NCBI RefSeq assembly: GCF_011764485.1
Contig: NZ_AP022848.1
Location: 2,508,001-2,572,000 of the forward strand
From: Bosea sp. ANAM02
Lineage (GTDB): Bacteria > Pseudomonadota > Alphaproteobacteria > Rhizobiales > Beijerinckiaceae
DNA length: 64,000 nt
Reading direction: 5' to 3'
Part shown: in pieces, positions 43,837 through 51,547 of the stretch
Layout of the letters: the number at the start of each line of letters is the position of its first letter
Numbering within the stretch: the stretch's first letter is position 1
Made by a program: the position numbers and the translations under genes
Notes under the pieces: generated by a model
What the model saw: only the letters and a program-made list of their open reading frames with translations
What the model was told of the DNA's origin: nothing
Databases searched by the model: none

Positions 43837-44628
43837 TCAGCGCAGGTCCGCGGTCGGGCGCGAGCCGAGATGGGTCGAGATGCCGGCCGCGACCTCGCGC
43901 AGGCGCGTCCCGACCTTGGCCGCCAGCGAGTGCGGCATCCGCATCAGCGGCGCGGAGACGCTGAGCGCCGCGACGGGATAGCCGTCATCGTCGAGGATCG
44001 GCACGCCGACGCACATGGCGCCGTCCTCGTTCTCGCCCATCTCGGTGGCGTAGCCGGTACGGGCGACCTGCCGGAGCTGCCGCTCGATCTCCTCGCGCTC
44101 GAGCAGGGTGCGGCCGGTGCGCTCGGTCAGCGGCAGGTCGAGCTGCCTTTGCCGCTCCGCATCCGGCAGGAAGGCGAGGATCGCCTTGCCGAGCGCGGTC
44201 GAATGCATCGGGTGGCTCTCGCCGATGCGGGCCTGCATCCTGAGCGAGCGATTGGCCTCGATAAGGTCGATATAGACGACGGTGCCGTTGCCCTTGACCG
44301 CGAGATTGACGGTCTCGTTGAACTCCTGCATCAGCTCGATCATGGCTGGGCGGGCGAGCTCGCGGACCTTGCTGACGCTGGCATCGGCGCGGGCGATGGC
44401 GCGCAATTGCGGCCCGATATTGTAGCGGTCGGTCGCGCGGTTGTGGTCGAGGAAACCGGCGGCGGTCAGCGTCTGGAGATAGCGGAAGGTCGTCGTCTTC
44501 GGGATCTTGAGCTCCTTGCTGACGGCGGTGAGCGCGATCTCATGGCCGTGGCGGGCGACCAGCTCCAGCACCTTCAGCGCCTTCATCACCGGCTGCACGA
44601 CATAGGGGTTGTCGGTTGTCCTGGACAT
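43837..44628 (-). CDS. IclR-family transcriptional regulator of the island
   Basis: Regulator of 263 residues with an N-terminal winged helix-turn-helix (KALKVLELVARHGHEIALTA, SKELKIPKTTTFRYLQTL) and a C-terminal IclR effector domain (MQARIGESHPMHSTALGKAI, GYATEMGENEDGAMCVGVPI). The start at 44628 (MSRTTDNPYVVQPV) is the usual one; the frame is open 252 nt further upstream but overlaps the divergent promoter region. It is transcribed divergently from the class III aminotransferase. Paired dyads in that gap recur at the other island promoters, making this protein the leading candidate for the island regulator. The effector is unknown. Confidence 0.9.
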   Translation of the reverse strand: MSRTTDNPYVVQPVMKALKVLELVARHGHEIALTAVSKELKIPKTTTFRYLQTLTAAGFLDHNRATDRYNIGPQLRAIARADASVSKVRELARPAMIELMQEFNETVNLAVKGNGTVVYIDLIEANRSLRMQARIGESHPMHSTALGKAILAFLPDAERQRQLDLPLTERTGRTLLEREEIERQLRQVARTGYATEMGENEDGAMCVGVPILDDDGYPVAALSVSAPLMRMPHSLAAKVGTRLREVAAGISTHLGSRPTADLR

Positions 44629-44681
44629 GGCGGCTCCGGTGGTCGCGCTCGTTCGACCGCCAGCATGGCCAACCCCTAATA

Positions 44682-44719
44682 ATTCCGCAAGGCGAAACCC
44701 CTGTTCCTTTACGCGGAGT
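44682..44719. promoter_or_regulatory. Tandem dyads, site 4 (iclR-type gene / aminotransferase intergenic region)
   Basis: ATTCC-GCAAGGC-GAAAC at 44682-44698 and GTTCC-TTTACGC-GGAGT at 44703-44719, centres 21 bp apart. The second dyad holds a -35-like TTTACG (44708-44713) for the plus-strand gene; the -10 is weak (TCTGGT, 17 bp on). The pair lies 54-91 bp before the regulator's own start, consistent with autoregulation. Confidence 0.65.
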
Positions 44720-44761
44720 GGGCGCTCTGGTCTGGTCGGGACAACAGCAGGAGGCAACGCA

Positions 44762-46078
44762 GTGACAGGCAATGGCAGCCAGCAGGCGGGCGCTCTGCGC
44801 TTCGACGAATCCGCCCGGCAGATCGCGGCGAATGCGCGTTTCATCGCCGGCGGCGTGAACAGCAATTTCCGCTTGGGCATGCAGCCCGGCCCGCTCGTCT
44901 TCGAGCGCGGCGAGGGTGCCTATCTGATCGATGTCGATGGCAACCGGATCATCGACTACTACTGCGGCATGGGCGCGACCGTGCTCGGCCATACGCCGGC
45001 GCCCGTCATCGAGGCGGTGAAAAGGCAGGCCGAGAAGGGCATCCTCTTCGCGGGTCAGATGCCGGTCGAAGTGGAAGCTGCACAACTGATCTGCGAGCGC
45101 ATTCCCTCGGCCGAGCGCCTGCGCTTCGGTTCATCGGGCTCGGAGGTGGCGCAAGCCGCTATGCGGCTGGCGCGCGCGGCCACCGGCAAGCGGACGATCG
45201 TCAAGTTCGAGGGGCATTATCACGGCTGGTTCGACAACATCCTGTGGTCGACGGCGCCGGGGCTGAATGCGGCAGGTCCCGAGGAGGCGCCGACGCCGGT
45301 GATCGGCAGCAAGGGCCAGGACCCGCAGGCCGGCGAGGGGCTCTCGATCCTCGGCTGGAACGATCTCGCGGCACTGGAGGCCCGGCTCGCGAGGGGCGAT
45401 GTCGCCGCCGTGCTGATGGAGCCGGCGATGTGCAACCAGGGCGCCATCGCACCGGCGCCGGGCTATCTGGAAGGAGCGCTCGCGGCCTGCCGCAAGCATG
45501 GCGCGATCCTGATCTTCGACGAGGTCATCACCGGCTTCCGGCTCGGGCGCGGCGGCGCGCAGGAGCGCTTCGGCGTGACGCCGGACCTCACCCTCATGGC
45601 CAAGGCGATCGCCAACGGCTTCCCGGTCGCTGCGATCGCCGGGCGGGCGGACCTGCTCGACCTCTTCGCCGACGGCGTGCTGCATGGCGGCACCTTCAAT
45701 GCCCAGCCGGTCGCGATGGCGGCACTCGTCGCCACCCAGAAGGCGCTGACGCCGGAGCATTATGAGCGCAGCTCCGCTCAGGGCCAGCGCCTGCAGGACG
45801 GTATCCGCACGATCCTCGCGGAGACCGGCATCAAGGCGCAGGTCGCCGGCTTCCCGCTGATGTTCCACGTCGCCTTCGGGCTCGATGCGCCGGCGCGGAA
45901 CTACCGCGACGTCGCGCGCGCCGACAAGGCTGCCTATAGCCGTTTCGCGCATGAACTGTTGAAGCGCGGCGTGCGCGTGCTGGAGCGCGGCGCCTGGTTC
46001 GTGTCGTCGGAACATGATGCGTCGGTTGTGGATGCGACGCTTTCCGCGGTGCGGGATGCGGCGCGCGCGGTGGCGTAA
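44762..46078 (+). CDS. Class III aminotransferase, glutamate-1-semialdehyde-aminomutase-like
   Basis: PLP enzyme of 438 residues. CAGGAGG at 44747-44753 fits the GTG start at 44762. Landmarks: FIAGGVNSNFRLGMQPGPLV, RFGSSGSEVAQAAMRLARAA, KFEGHYHGWFDN, IFDEVITGFRLGRGG and the PLP-lysine segment LMAKAIANGFPVAAIAGR (Lys281). The family includes HemL and the beta-amino-acid (beta-phenylalanine type) aminotransferases. Placement in a catabolic island, not with haem genes, favours an amino-acid or beta-amino-acid transaminase. The site 4 dyads precede it. Confidence 0.86.
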   Translation: MTGNGSQQAGALRFDESARQIAANARFIAGGVNSNFRLGMQPGPLVFERGEGAYLIDVDGNRIIDYYCGMGATVLGHTPAPVIEAVKRQAEKGILFAGQMPVEVEAAQLICERIPSAERLRFGSSGSEVAQAAMRLARAATGKRTIVKFEGHYHGWFDNILWSTAPGLNAAGPEEAPTPVIGSKGQDPQAGEGLSILGWNDLAALEARLARGDVAAVLMEPAMCNQGAIAPAPGYLEGALAACRKHGAILIFDEVITGFRLGRGGAQERFGVTPDLTLMAKAIANGFPVAAIAGRADLLDLFADGVLHGGTFNAQPVAMAALVATQKALTPEHYERSSAQGQRLQDGIRTILAETGIKAQVAGFPLMFHVAFGLDAPARNYRDVARADKAAYSRFAHELLKRGVRVLERGAWFVSSEHDASVVDATLSAVRDAARAVA

Positions 46079-46151
46079 CGGTTCAGGCCTCTCCCTTTGT
46101 CGTTCCGGAGCGGGCGGCCGGTCCGAGCCGGAACCTTGAATACGACCTATC

Positions 46152-46244
46152 CGTCATGGTCGGGCTTGTCCCGACCATCCACGTCTTCTTTTATGCCATG
46201 CGGTGTTCAAGACGTGGATGCTCGCCACAAGGGCGAGCATGACG
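46152..46244. repeat. Family B palindromic repeat, copy 4
   Basis: CGTCATGGTCGGGCTTGTCC...CATCCACGTCTTC, then CAAGACGTGGATGCTCGCCA...GCGAGCATGACGG. It lies in the gap between the aminotransferase and CoA-transferase genes. Confidence 0.8.
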
Positions 46245-46308
46245 GCTGGAGTGGCGCGGCGGTTCGTTGCCATGCACTCCGCTCCTGCATGCAGCATACA
46301 CGACGCCA

Positions 46309-46338
46309 TTGACCGCGCCGCTCGCCGTACCGGATAGT
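46309..46338 (+). promoter_or_regulatory. Candidate promoter of the CoA-transferase gene
   Basis: TTGACC (46309-46314), 18-bp spacer, GATAGT (46333-46338), 26 bp before the ATG. It lacks the tandem dyads seen at the other island promoters. Confidence 0.4.
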
Positions 46339-46363
46339 TCGCCCCGAGAGGGAGCGAAGACCG

Positions 46364-47557
46364 ATGCCGCAGCCGAGACCGTCCACCGCGCTTGCCGGGC
46401 TCAAGGTGCTGGACCTGACGCGGGTGCGGGCCGGGCCGACCTGCGTGCGCATCTTCGCCGATTTCGGGGCCGACGTGATCAAGGTCGAGAGCCCGCCGGG
46501 ACTCGACCCCAACGAGAACATGAGCGGGCCGCGCCTCGGCTACGACATGCAGAACCTGCATCGCAACAAGCGCTCGCTCGCGCTGAACCTGAAGACGCCC
46601 GAGGGCAAGGCGATCCTGATGAAGCTCGTCGACGAGGCCGATCTCGTCGTCGAGAACTTCCGCCCGGATGTGAAGGAGCGGCTCGGGCTCGATTTCGAGA
46701 CGCTGCATGCGCGCAATCCCCGCCTGATCCTGGTCTCGATCTCCGGCTTCGGCCAGTCCGGCCCCTACCGGACGCGTGCCGGCTTCGACCAGATCGCGCA
46801 GGGCATGGGCGGGATGATGTCGGTGACGGGGCTGCCGGGGCAGGGGCCGGTGAGGGCGGGAATCGCGCTCGCCGATTCCTCGGCCGGGCTCTATGGCGCG
46901 GTCGGGGCGCTGGTCGCGCTGCAGGAGCGGGCAGTCTCGGGGCGGGGGCAGTGGGTGCAGACCTCGCTGCTCGAAGCGCAGATCGCGATGATGGATTTCC
47001 AGGCCGCGCGCTATCTCGTCGAGGGTTCGGTGCCACCGCAGTCCGGCAACGACCATCCCTACCAGACGCCGATGGGCGTCTACCGGACGCGCGACGGCGC
47101 GATCAATCTCGGCGTCGGCGGCGAAGAGCAGTGGCGTTCGTTCTGCCGGGCGATCGGGCGACCGGACTGGGGCACGGATACGCGCTATGACAGCACGGAG
47201 AAGCGCTTCGCCCGCCGGCCGGAGCTGCGCGAACTGATCGAGGACATCTTCGCCGGGGCGGACAGCGCCGATTGGCTGGAAGCGATGGAGCGCAACAGCG
47301 TCCCGGCCGGGCCGATCTATGCGGTCGACGAGATGTTCGAGGACCCGCAGGTGCGCCATCTCGGCATCGCCAGGCCGGTGAACCATCCCGAGCTCGGCGG
47401 TATCCACCTGATCGGCCAGCCGGTGACGCTGTCGCGCACGCCGGCCGATGTCGCGACGCCGACGCCGGCGGCCGGGGCGCATAACGACGAGATCCTGGCC
47501 GGTCTCGGCTATGACGAAGCCGGGCTCGCGCGCTTGCGGGCCGATGGCGTGATCTGA
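46364..47557 (+). CDS. Family III (CaiB/BaiF) CoA-transferase
   Basis: Family III CoA-transferase of 397 residues, moving CoA between carboxylic acids by a ping-pong glutamyl/aspartyl anhydride route. GGAGCGAAG lies before the ATG. Landmarks: LAGLKVLDLTRVRAGPTC, GADVIKVESPPG, NLHRNKRSLALNLKTPEG and VSISGFGQSGPY. The catalytic Asp is in ALADSSAGLYGAVGAL at residue 171. The C-terminal YAVDEMFEDPQVRHLGIARP segment is normal. The crotonase-fold gene starts 12 nt downstream. Acid substrate unknown. Confidence 0.92.
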   Translation: MPQPRPSTALAGLKVLDLTRVRAGPTCVRIFADFGADVIKVESPPGLDPNENMSGPRLGYDMQNLHRNKRSLALNLKTPEGKAILMKLVDEADLVVENFRPDVKERLGLDFETLHARNPRLILVSISGFGQSGPYRTRAGFDQIAQGMGGMMSVTGLPGQGPVRAGIALADSSAGLYGAVGALVALQERAVSGRGQWVQTSLLEAQIAMMDFQAARYLVEGSVPPQSGNDHPYQTPMGVYRTRDGAINLGVGGEEQWRSFCRAIGRPDWGTDTRYDSTEKRFARRPELRELIEDIFAGADSADWLEAMERNSVPAGPIYAVDEMFEDPQVRHLGIARPVNHPELGGIHLIGQPVTLSRTPADVATPTPAAGAHNDEILAGLGYDEAGLARLRADGVI

Positions 47558-47569
47558 CGGAGAGCCTGC

Positions 47570-48352
47570 GTGAACGACGAAATCCTGTATGCGGTCGAGG
47601 GCGGGGTCGGCACGATCACGCTCAACCGGCCCCAGGCGCGTAATGCGCTGACCTTCGCCATGTACGAGCGCATCGCCGAGATCTGCCGCGACCCGGCGGC
47701 TCATGGCGATCCGCGTGTCATCGTCATGACCGGGGCCGGCGACAAGGCTTTCGCGGCCGGCACCGATATCGCGCAGTTCCGCTCCTTCTCGAGCGCTGAG
47801 GACGCGCTGGCCTATGAGGAGCGGATCGAAGTCGTGATCGGCACGATCGAGCGTTGCCCGGTGCCGACGCTCGCCGCGATCTCCGGCGCCTTCACCGGCG
47901 GCGGGGCCGCGATCGGGCTCGCCTGCGATCTACGCATCGCGACCACGAGCGCGCGCTTCGGCTTCCCGATCGCGCGCACGCTCGGCAACTGCCTGTCGAT
48001 GGAGAATTACGGGCGGCTCTACGCCATTCTCGGCCCGGCGCGGGTCAAGGACATCGTCTTCACCGCTCGGCTCGTCGAGGCGGAGGAGGGCGCGCGGATC
48101 GGGCTCTATAACGAGCTGGTGCCGGACCATGAAGCGCTGATGCGGCGCGCCCGCGAACTGGCGCAGATCATCGCCGGCCATGCGCCGTTGACGATGCGCG
48201 CGACCAAGGAAGCGATGCGCCGCCTGACGGCCGCGACCGCTTCTGGGATCGACGGCCATGACCTCGTGACGCTCTGCTATACCAGCGCCGATTTCCGCGA
48301 GGGCATGGAAGCATTCCTCGGCAAGCGGACACCGAACTGGCAGGGGCGGTAA
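47570..48352 (+). CDS. Enoyl-CoA hydratase/isomerase (crotonase) family protein
   Basis: Crotonase-fold protein of 260 residues starting at a GTG 12 nt after the CoA-transferase stop. Oxyanion-hole segments are FAAGTDIAQFRSF and SGAFTGGGAAIGLACDLRIA. The region where hydratases carry their catalytic glutamates reads RTLGNCLSMENYGRLYAILG, which does not clearly match the classic GE...G pattern, so hydratase, isomerase or hydrolase chemistry cannot be decided. It probably works with the adjacent CoA-transferase on an acyl-CoA. Confidence 0.88.
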   Translation: MNDEILYAVEGGVGTITLNRPQARNALTFAMYERIAEICRDPAAHGDPRVIVMTGAGDKAFAAGTDIAQFRSFSSAEDALAYEERIEVVIGTIERCPVPTLAAISGAFTGGGAAIGLACDLRIATTSARFGFPIARTLGNCLSMENYGRLYAILGPARVKDIVFTARLVEAEEGARIGLYNELVPDHEALMRRARELAQIIAGHAPLTMRATKEAMRRLTAATASGIDGHDLVTLCYTSADFREGMEAFLGKRTPNWQGR

Positions 48353-48404
48353 GGGGCGCCTGTTTGCCGGTGGTTGCGGGCTTGGCCCAGGATCCATACC
48401 CAGC

Positions 48405-48510
48405 CGTCATTCTCGGACGCAGCGAAGCGGAGATCCGAGAATCTCCGGCCGGAAGAGGCGCTGGGTGCCCTTTTCGGCCTGAGATGCTCGGGTCAAGCCC
48501 GAGCATGACG
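48405..48510. repeat. Family C palindromic repeat, copy 3
   Basis: CGTCATTCTCGGACGCAGCG...GAGAATCTCCGGCCGG, then GAGATGCTCGGGTCAAGCCC...GAGCATGACG. It lies between the convergent crotonase-fold and M20 genes. Confidence 0.7.
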
Positions 48511-48537
48511 GCCTCCATGGCTGCCCGATAGCGCCTC

Positions 48538-49917
48538 TCAGCCCTGCTTACCCAACTGCCCGAGTTCGTGCAGCAGGGCTGCGCCGGTGCGCAGGCCGCT
48601 ATAGAAGCAGTCCAGCGTCATGTTCTCGTTGGGGGCGTGGTTGGCCTCGTCGTGATTGGCGTAGGGCGTCACGAAGGCGGGAATGCCGAGGATCTTGGTG
48701 AAGACGTAGTTCGGCAGGCTGCCGAACCCGGCCGGGATCAGCAGGGGCTCCTCGCCCTGCGCCGCCACGAAGGCGCGCCGCAACGGCGCGGTATAGGGCG
48801 AGGCGATCGCGGTCTTTGAGGGCTGCATGCCCTTTTCCTCGGCGACGAACTCGACCTCGGGCGCGTGCTTTTCGACATGAGCCCGGACCTTGCGCAGGAT
48901 GTCCTCCGGGTCCTGCGCCTCGACGAGGCGGATATCGCATTTCACCAACGCTTCGTTCGGCAGCACGGTCTTGGTGCCCGGCCCGCCATAGCCGCCATGG
49001 AAGCCGTTGATCGTCAGCGTCGGCCGGAAGCAGAGACGCTCGTAGAAGGGCCGGTCGGCCGGCGCGTCGAGGCGAGTGAGGCCGAGCCCCTTCTTGAAGG
49101 CCTCGATGTCGAGCGGCAGGCGTTCGACCGCTTCCAGGTCCTCCGCATTCGGCGGCTCGATGGCATCGTGCAGCCCGTCGATGGTGATCTCCCCCTCGGG
49201 GTTCTTCATCGTGGCGAGGAGATGGACCAGCGTCCAGATCGGGTTCGGCACGACGCCGCCGAAATTGCCGGAATGGACGTCGCGGCTGGCATGGCGGCAG
49301 CGCAGGTCGAAGGAGACGACGCCGCGCGAGCCGAACTTGATGGTGGGCGCGCCACTGGCATGGCGCGGGCCGTCGGCGGTGACGGCGAGGTCGGCCTTGA
49401 GCAGATGCGGGTTGGCACGGACGAAGCCGGCGATGTTCGGGCTGCCGATCTCTTCCTCGCCCTCGAGCACGAGGATGACGTTGCAGGGCAGTTCGCCATG
49501 GACCTTGAGATGAGATTCGATCGCGAGGATCTGGGCGAAGTGCTGGCCCTTGTTGTCGCCGACGCCGCGCGCATAGAGGCGTCCGTCGCGGATCGTCGGC
49601 TCGAACGGGGGCGACACCCACTTATCGAGCGGGTCCGGCGGCTGCACGTCGTAATGGCCGTAGAGCAGCACGGTCGGCTTGCCCGGCGCCTTCTCCCTGC
49701 GCGCGACGACGACCGGGTGGCCCTCGGTCGGGACGAGACTGGTTTCGAGGCCGATCTCCGTGAGCATGTCGACGAGCAGCAGGCCGACCTCGGCGATGCC
49801 GATATTCTCGGCGCTGATGCTGGGATGGCGCAGATAGGCGACGAGGCGGTCGAGGAAGGCGCTGCGATTGGTCTCGATATGGTCGAAGACCGCGGCGAGT
49901 GCGTCTGAGGAAGCCAT
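48538..49917 (-). CDS. M20 family dipeptidase (carnosinase-like)
   Basis: Metallo-dipeptidase of 459 residues with two-zinc M20 architecture. Metal and catalytic motifs: LLYGHYDVQPPDPLDKW (His-x-Asp), YARGVGDNKGQ, LEGEEEIGSPN (Glu pair) and YANHDEANHAPNENM near the C-terminus; the dimerisation segment FLCRHASRD-like FDLRCRHASRDVHSGNFGG is present. I place the start at 49917 (MASSDALAAVFDHIE); the frame is open further but that part is Pro/Ala-rich and unlike the family. No signal peptide is seen. Its position next to the peptide-uptake island suggests that it finishes dipeptide hydrolysis, but it lacks the island's dyads. Confidence 0.9.
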   Translation of the reverse strand: MASSDALAAVFDHIETNRSAFLDRLVAYLRHPSISAENIGIAEVGLLLVDMLTEIGLETSLVPTEGHPVVVARREKAPGKPTVLLYGHYDVQPPDPLDKWVSPPFEPTIRDGRLYARGVGDNKGQHFAQILAIESHLKVHGELPCNVILVLEGEEEIGSPNIAGFVRANPHLLKADLAVTADGPRHASGAPTIKFGSRGVVSFDLRCRHASRDVHSGNFGGVVPNPIWTLVHLLATMKNPEGEITIDGLHDAIEPPNAEDLEAVERLPLDIEAFKKGLGLTRLDAPADRPFYERLCFRPTLTINGFHGGYGGPGTKTVLPNEALVKCDIRLVEAQDPEDILRKVRAHVEKHAPEVEFVAEEKGMQPSKTAIASPYTAPLRRAFVAAQGEEPLLIPAGFGSLPNYVFTKILGIPAFVTPYANHDEANHAPNENMTLDCFYSGLRTGAALLHELGQLGKQG

Positions 49918-50086
49918 AGACAATGCCTGACTGGAGAGGAATCCGTGCCGACCGCCGAGCGGGGGCGCAAGCGGCGGCCGAGCGGCTGTCGCGGGCAGCC
50001 TAGACGCGGGGTCTGCGGCGCTCAAGCGCGGGCCGGGCTGTCGCGGCGACTGGCAGCCTTGCGATTTTCGCTGGTCGGATTATCGC

Positions 50087-50114
50087 TTGTATTGTTCTTT
50101 TTTTGTTCTATCAT
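50087..50114 (+). promoter_or_regulatory. SOS (LexA) box within a sigma70-like promoter
   Basis: GTTC-TTTTTTT-GTTC at 50094-50108 is an exact match to the alphaproteobacterial LexA consensus GTTC-N7-GTTC. It occupies the spacer between TTGTAT (50087-50092) and TATCAT (50109-50114), the classical position for repression. The -10 ends only 5 nt before the ATG of the next gene. Confidence 0.72.
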
Positions 50115-50119
50115 TGGAT

Positions 50120-50704
50120 ATGCAGCTCGTTCTCGACCTCGACGGTGAGCGGGAGTTTCAGCCGCGAGAAGTCCACCGCCCACCCCGCTATTTCTTCGCG
50201 CTCCTTCCGGATATCGAAGCGAAGCAGCGAATCCATAAGCTTGCCGGTGAGTTGAACGCGCGGCTTCGCGCCTCGAACCGGCTGCGCGGGCCGGACAAGT
50301 ATCATGTGACCTTGCGTGGAATTGCTGTGCCCGACGGCTCGTTCGGGCAGAGCATCGCGATGGCACGCACGGTCGCCGACGCGATTCGGAGGACGTCCTT
50401 CGCCGTCATGTTCGATCAGGCCGCAAGCTTCGGAAAGCCGCCGAAATACGCATTCTCCCTGACGACACGGGCGGATTTGCCTGCTGCCAACAGTTTGTCT
50501 GCCACGCTGCTTGATGACTTGCGGCATGCCGGCCTCAAGGTCGATGGATCAAGCTTCCAGCCGCATGTCACGCTGTTCTACGACCGGAGACGTCGGGAGC
50601 CGATCGATCTGCCCGAGCTGCGCTGGCAGGTGCGCGCGTTCGTGCTGATCGAGAGCATCGATAACAGGAAATACGTCATCCTGGGCTCCTGGCCGCTCGG
50701 CTGA
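50120..50704 (+). CDS. 2'-5' RNA ligase / 2H phosphoesterase family protein
   Basis: Two-His phosphoesterase of 194 residues from the ATG at 50120. The two HxT catalytic motifs are YHVTLRG (His62, Thr64) and PHVTLFYDRR (His149). The N-terminal RYFFALLPDIEAKQRI segment is characteristic of the ThpR/LigT group. Members hydrolyse or ligate 2'-5' or cyclic phosphodiester bonds in RNA. An exact LexA box overlaps the promoter, so the gene is predicted to be DNA-damage-inducible, suggesting a role in RNA repair or signalling during SOS. The -10 element is so close that the message may be leaderless. Confidence 0.87.
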   Translation: MQLVLDLDGEREFQPREVHRPPRYFFALLPDIEAKQRIHKLAGELNARLRASNRLRGPDKYHVTLRGIAVPDGSFGQSIAMARTVADAIRRTSFAVMFDQAASFGKPPKYAFSLTTRADLPAANSLSATLLDDLRHAGLKVDGSSFQPHVTLFYDRRRREPIDLPELRWQVRAFVLIESIDNRKYVILGSWPLG

Positions 50705-50821
50705 ACTCCATGCAGCCGTGCAAGGCCGCTTTGCGGCGATCGGGATGCTGCGCCGTTGCTTTGGGCGCGGTCGGCTCTATCGTTTCCGGCCGAAGCCCAT
50801 CCGATTCAGACGGAGCCTGTC

Positions 50822-51529
50822 ATGGCCGATTTGTCCGCTTTCCCGATCACCAGGCGCTGGCCGGCAGCGCATCCCGACCGTATCCAGCTCTATTCGCTGC
50901 CGACGCCCAACGGCGTGAAGGTCTCGATCGCGCTGGAGGAGCTGGAACTGCCCTACGAGCCGCATGCCATCGATATCGGCAAGAACGAGACCTGGGGGCC
51001 GGAATTCCTGTCGCTGAACCCCAACGGCAAGATCCCGGCGATCATCGACCCCAACGGCCCGGACGGAAAGCCGTTCGGCCTTTGGGAATCCGGCGCGATC
51101 CTGCTCTATCTCGCCGAGAAGACCGGCAAGCTCCTGCCGAAGGACCCTGCCGCCCGCTACGAGACCATCCAGTGGGTGTTCTTCCAGATGGCGGCGATCG
51201 GCCCGATGTTCGGCCAGCTCGGCTTCTTCCACAAATTCGCCGGCCGCGAATACGAGGACAAGCGTCCGCGCGACCGCTACGCCAATGAGAGCAAGCGCCT
51301 GCTCGGCGTGCTCGAGGACCGGCTGGCGAGCCGCACCTGGATCATGGGCGACGACTACAGCATCGCCGATATCGCGATCCTCGGCTGGGTGCGCAATCTC
51401 GTCGGATTCTACGGCGCGGGCGAACTCGTCGACTATGCCAAGCTGACCCATGTGCCGATCTGGCTGGAGCGCTGCCTGTCGCGCCCGGCCGTGCAGCGCG
51501 GCCTCGACAGCCCGAAGCGCCCGGCCTGA
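50822..51529 (+). CDS. Glutathione S-transferase, YfcG/YghU-like
   Basis: Cytosolic thioredoxin-fold GST of 235 residues. CGGAGCC upstream supports the ATG at 50822 (MADLSAFPITRRW). The N-terminal domain has QLYSLPTPNGVKVSIALEEL with the Thr/Asn glutathione-thiolate residues of the Nu class. Next come NPNGKIPAIIDP, WESGAILLYLAEKTGKLLP and the C-terminal helical domain with DDYSIADIAILGWVRNL. Related E. coli proteins act as disulfide reductases using glutathione. The nearest downstream gene is an ArsC-like reductase after a family A repeat. Confidence 0.92.
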   Translation: MADLSAFPITRRWPAAHPDRIQLYSLPTPNGVKVSIALEELELPYEPHAIDIGKNETWGPEFLSLNPNGKIPAIIDPNGPDGKPFGLWESGAILLYLAEKTGKLLPKDPAARYETIQWVFFQMAAIGPMFGQLGFFHKFAGREYEDKRPRDRYANESKRLLGVLEDRLASRTWIMGDDYSIADIAILGWVRNLVGFYGAGELVDYAKLTHVPIWLERCLSRPAVQRGLDSPKRPA

Positions 51530-51547
51530 GGTTTGATTTAGAACGTC

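Noticed and set aside
46100..46140. Fifth copy of the GTTCC/GGAAC dyad before the CoA-transferase gene
   Set aside because: GTTCC and GGAAC are both present nearby, but the spacing is not 7 bp and no paired dyad follows at 21 bp.
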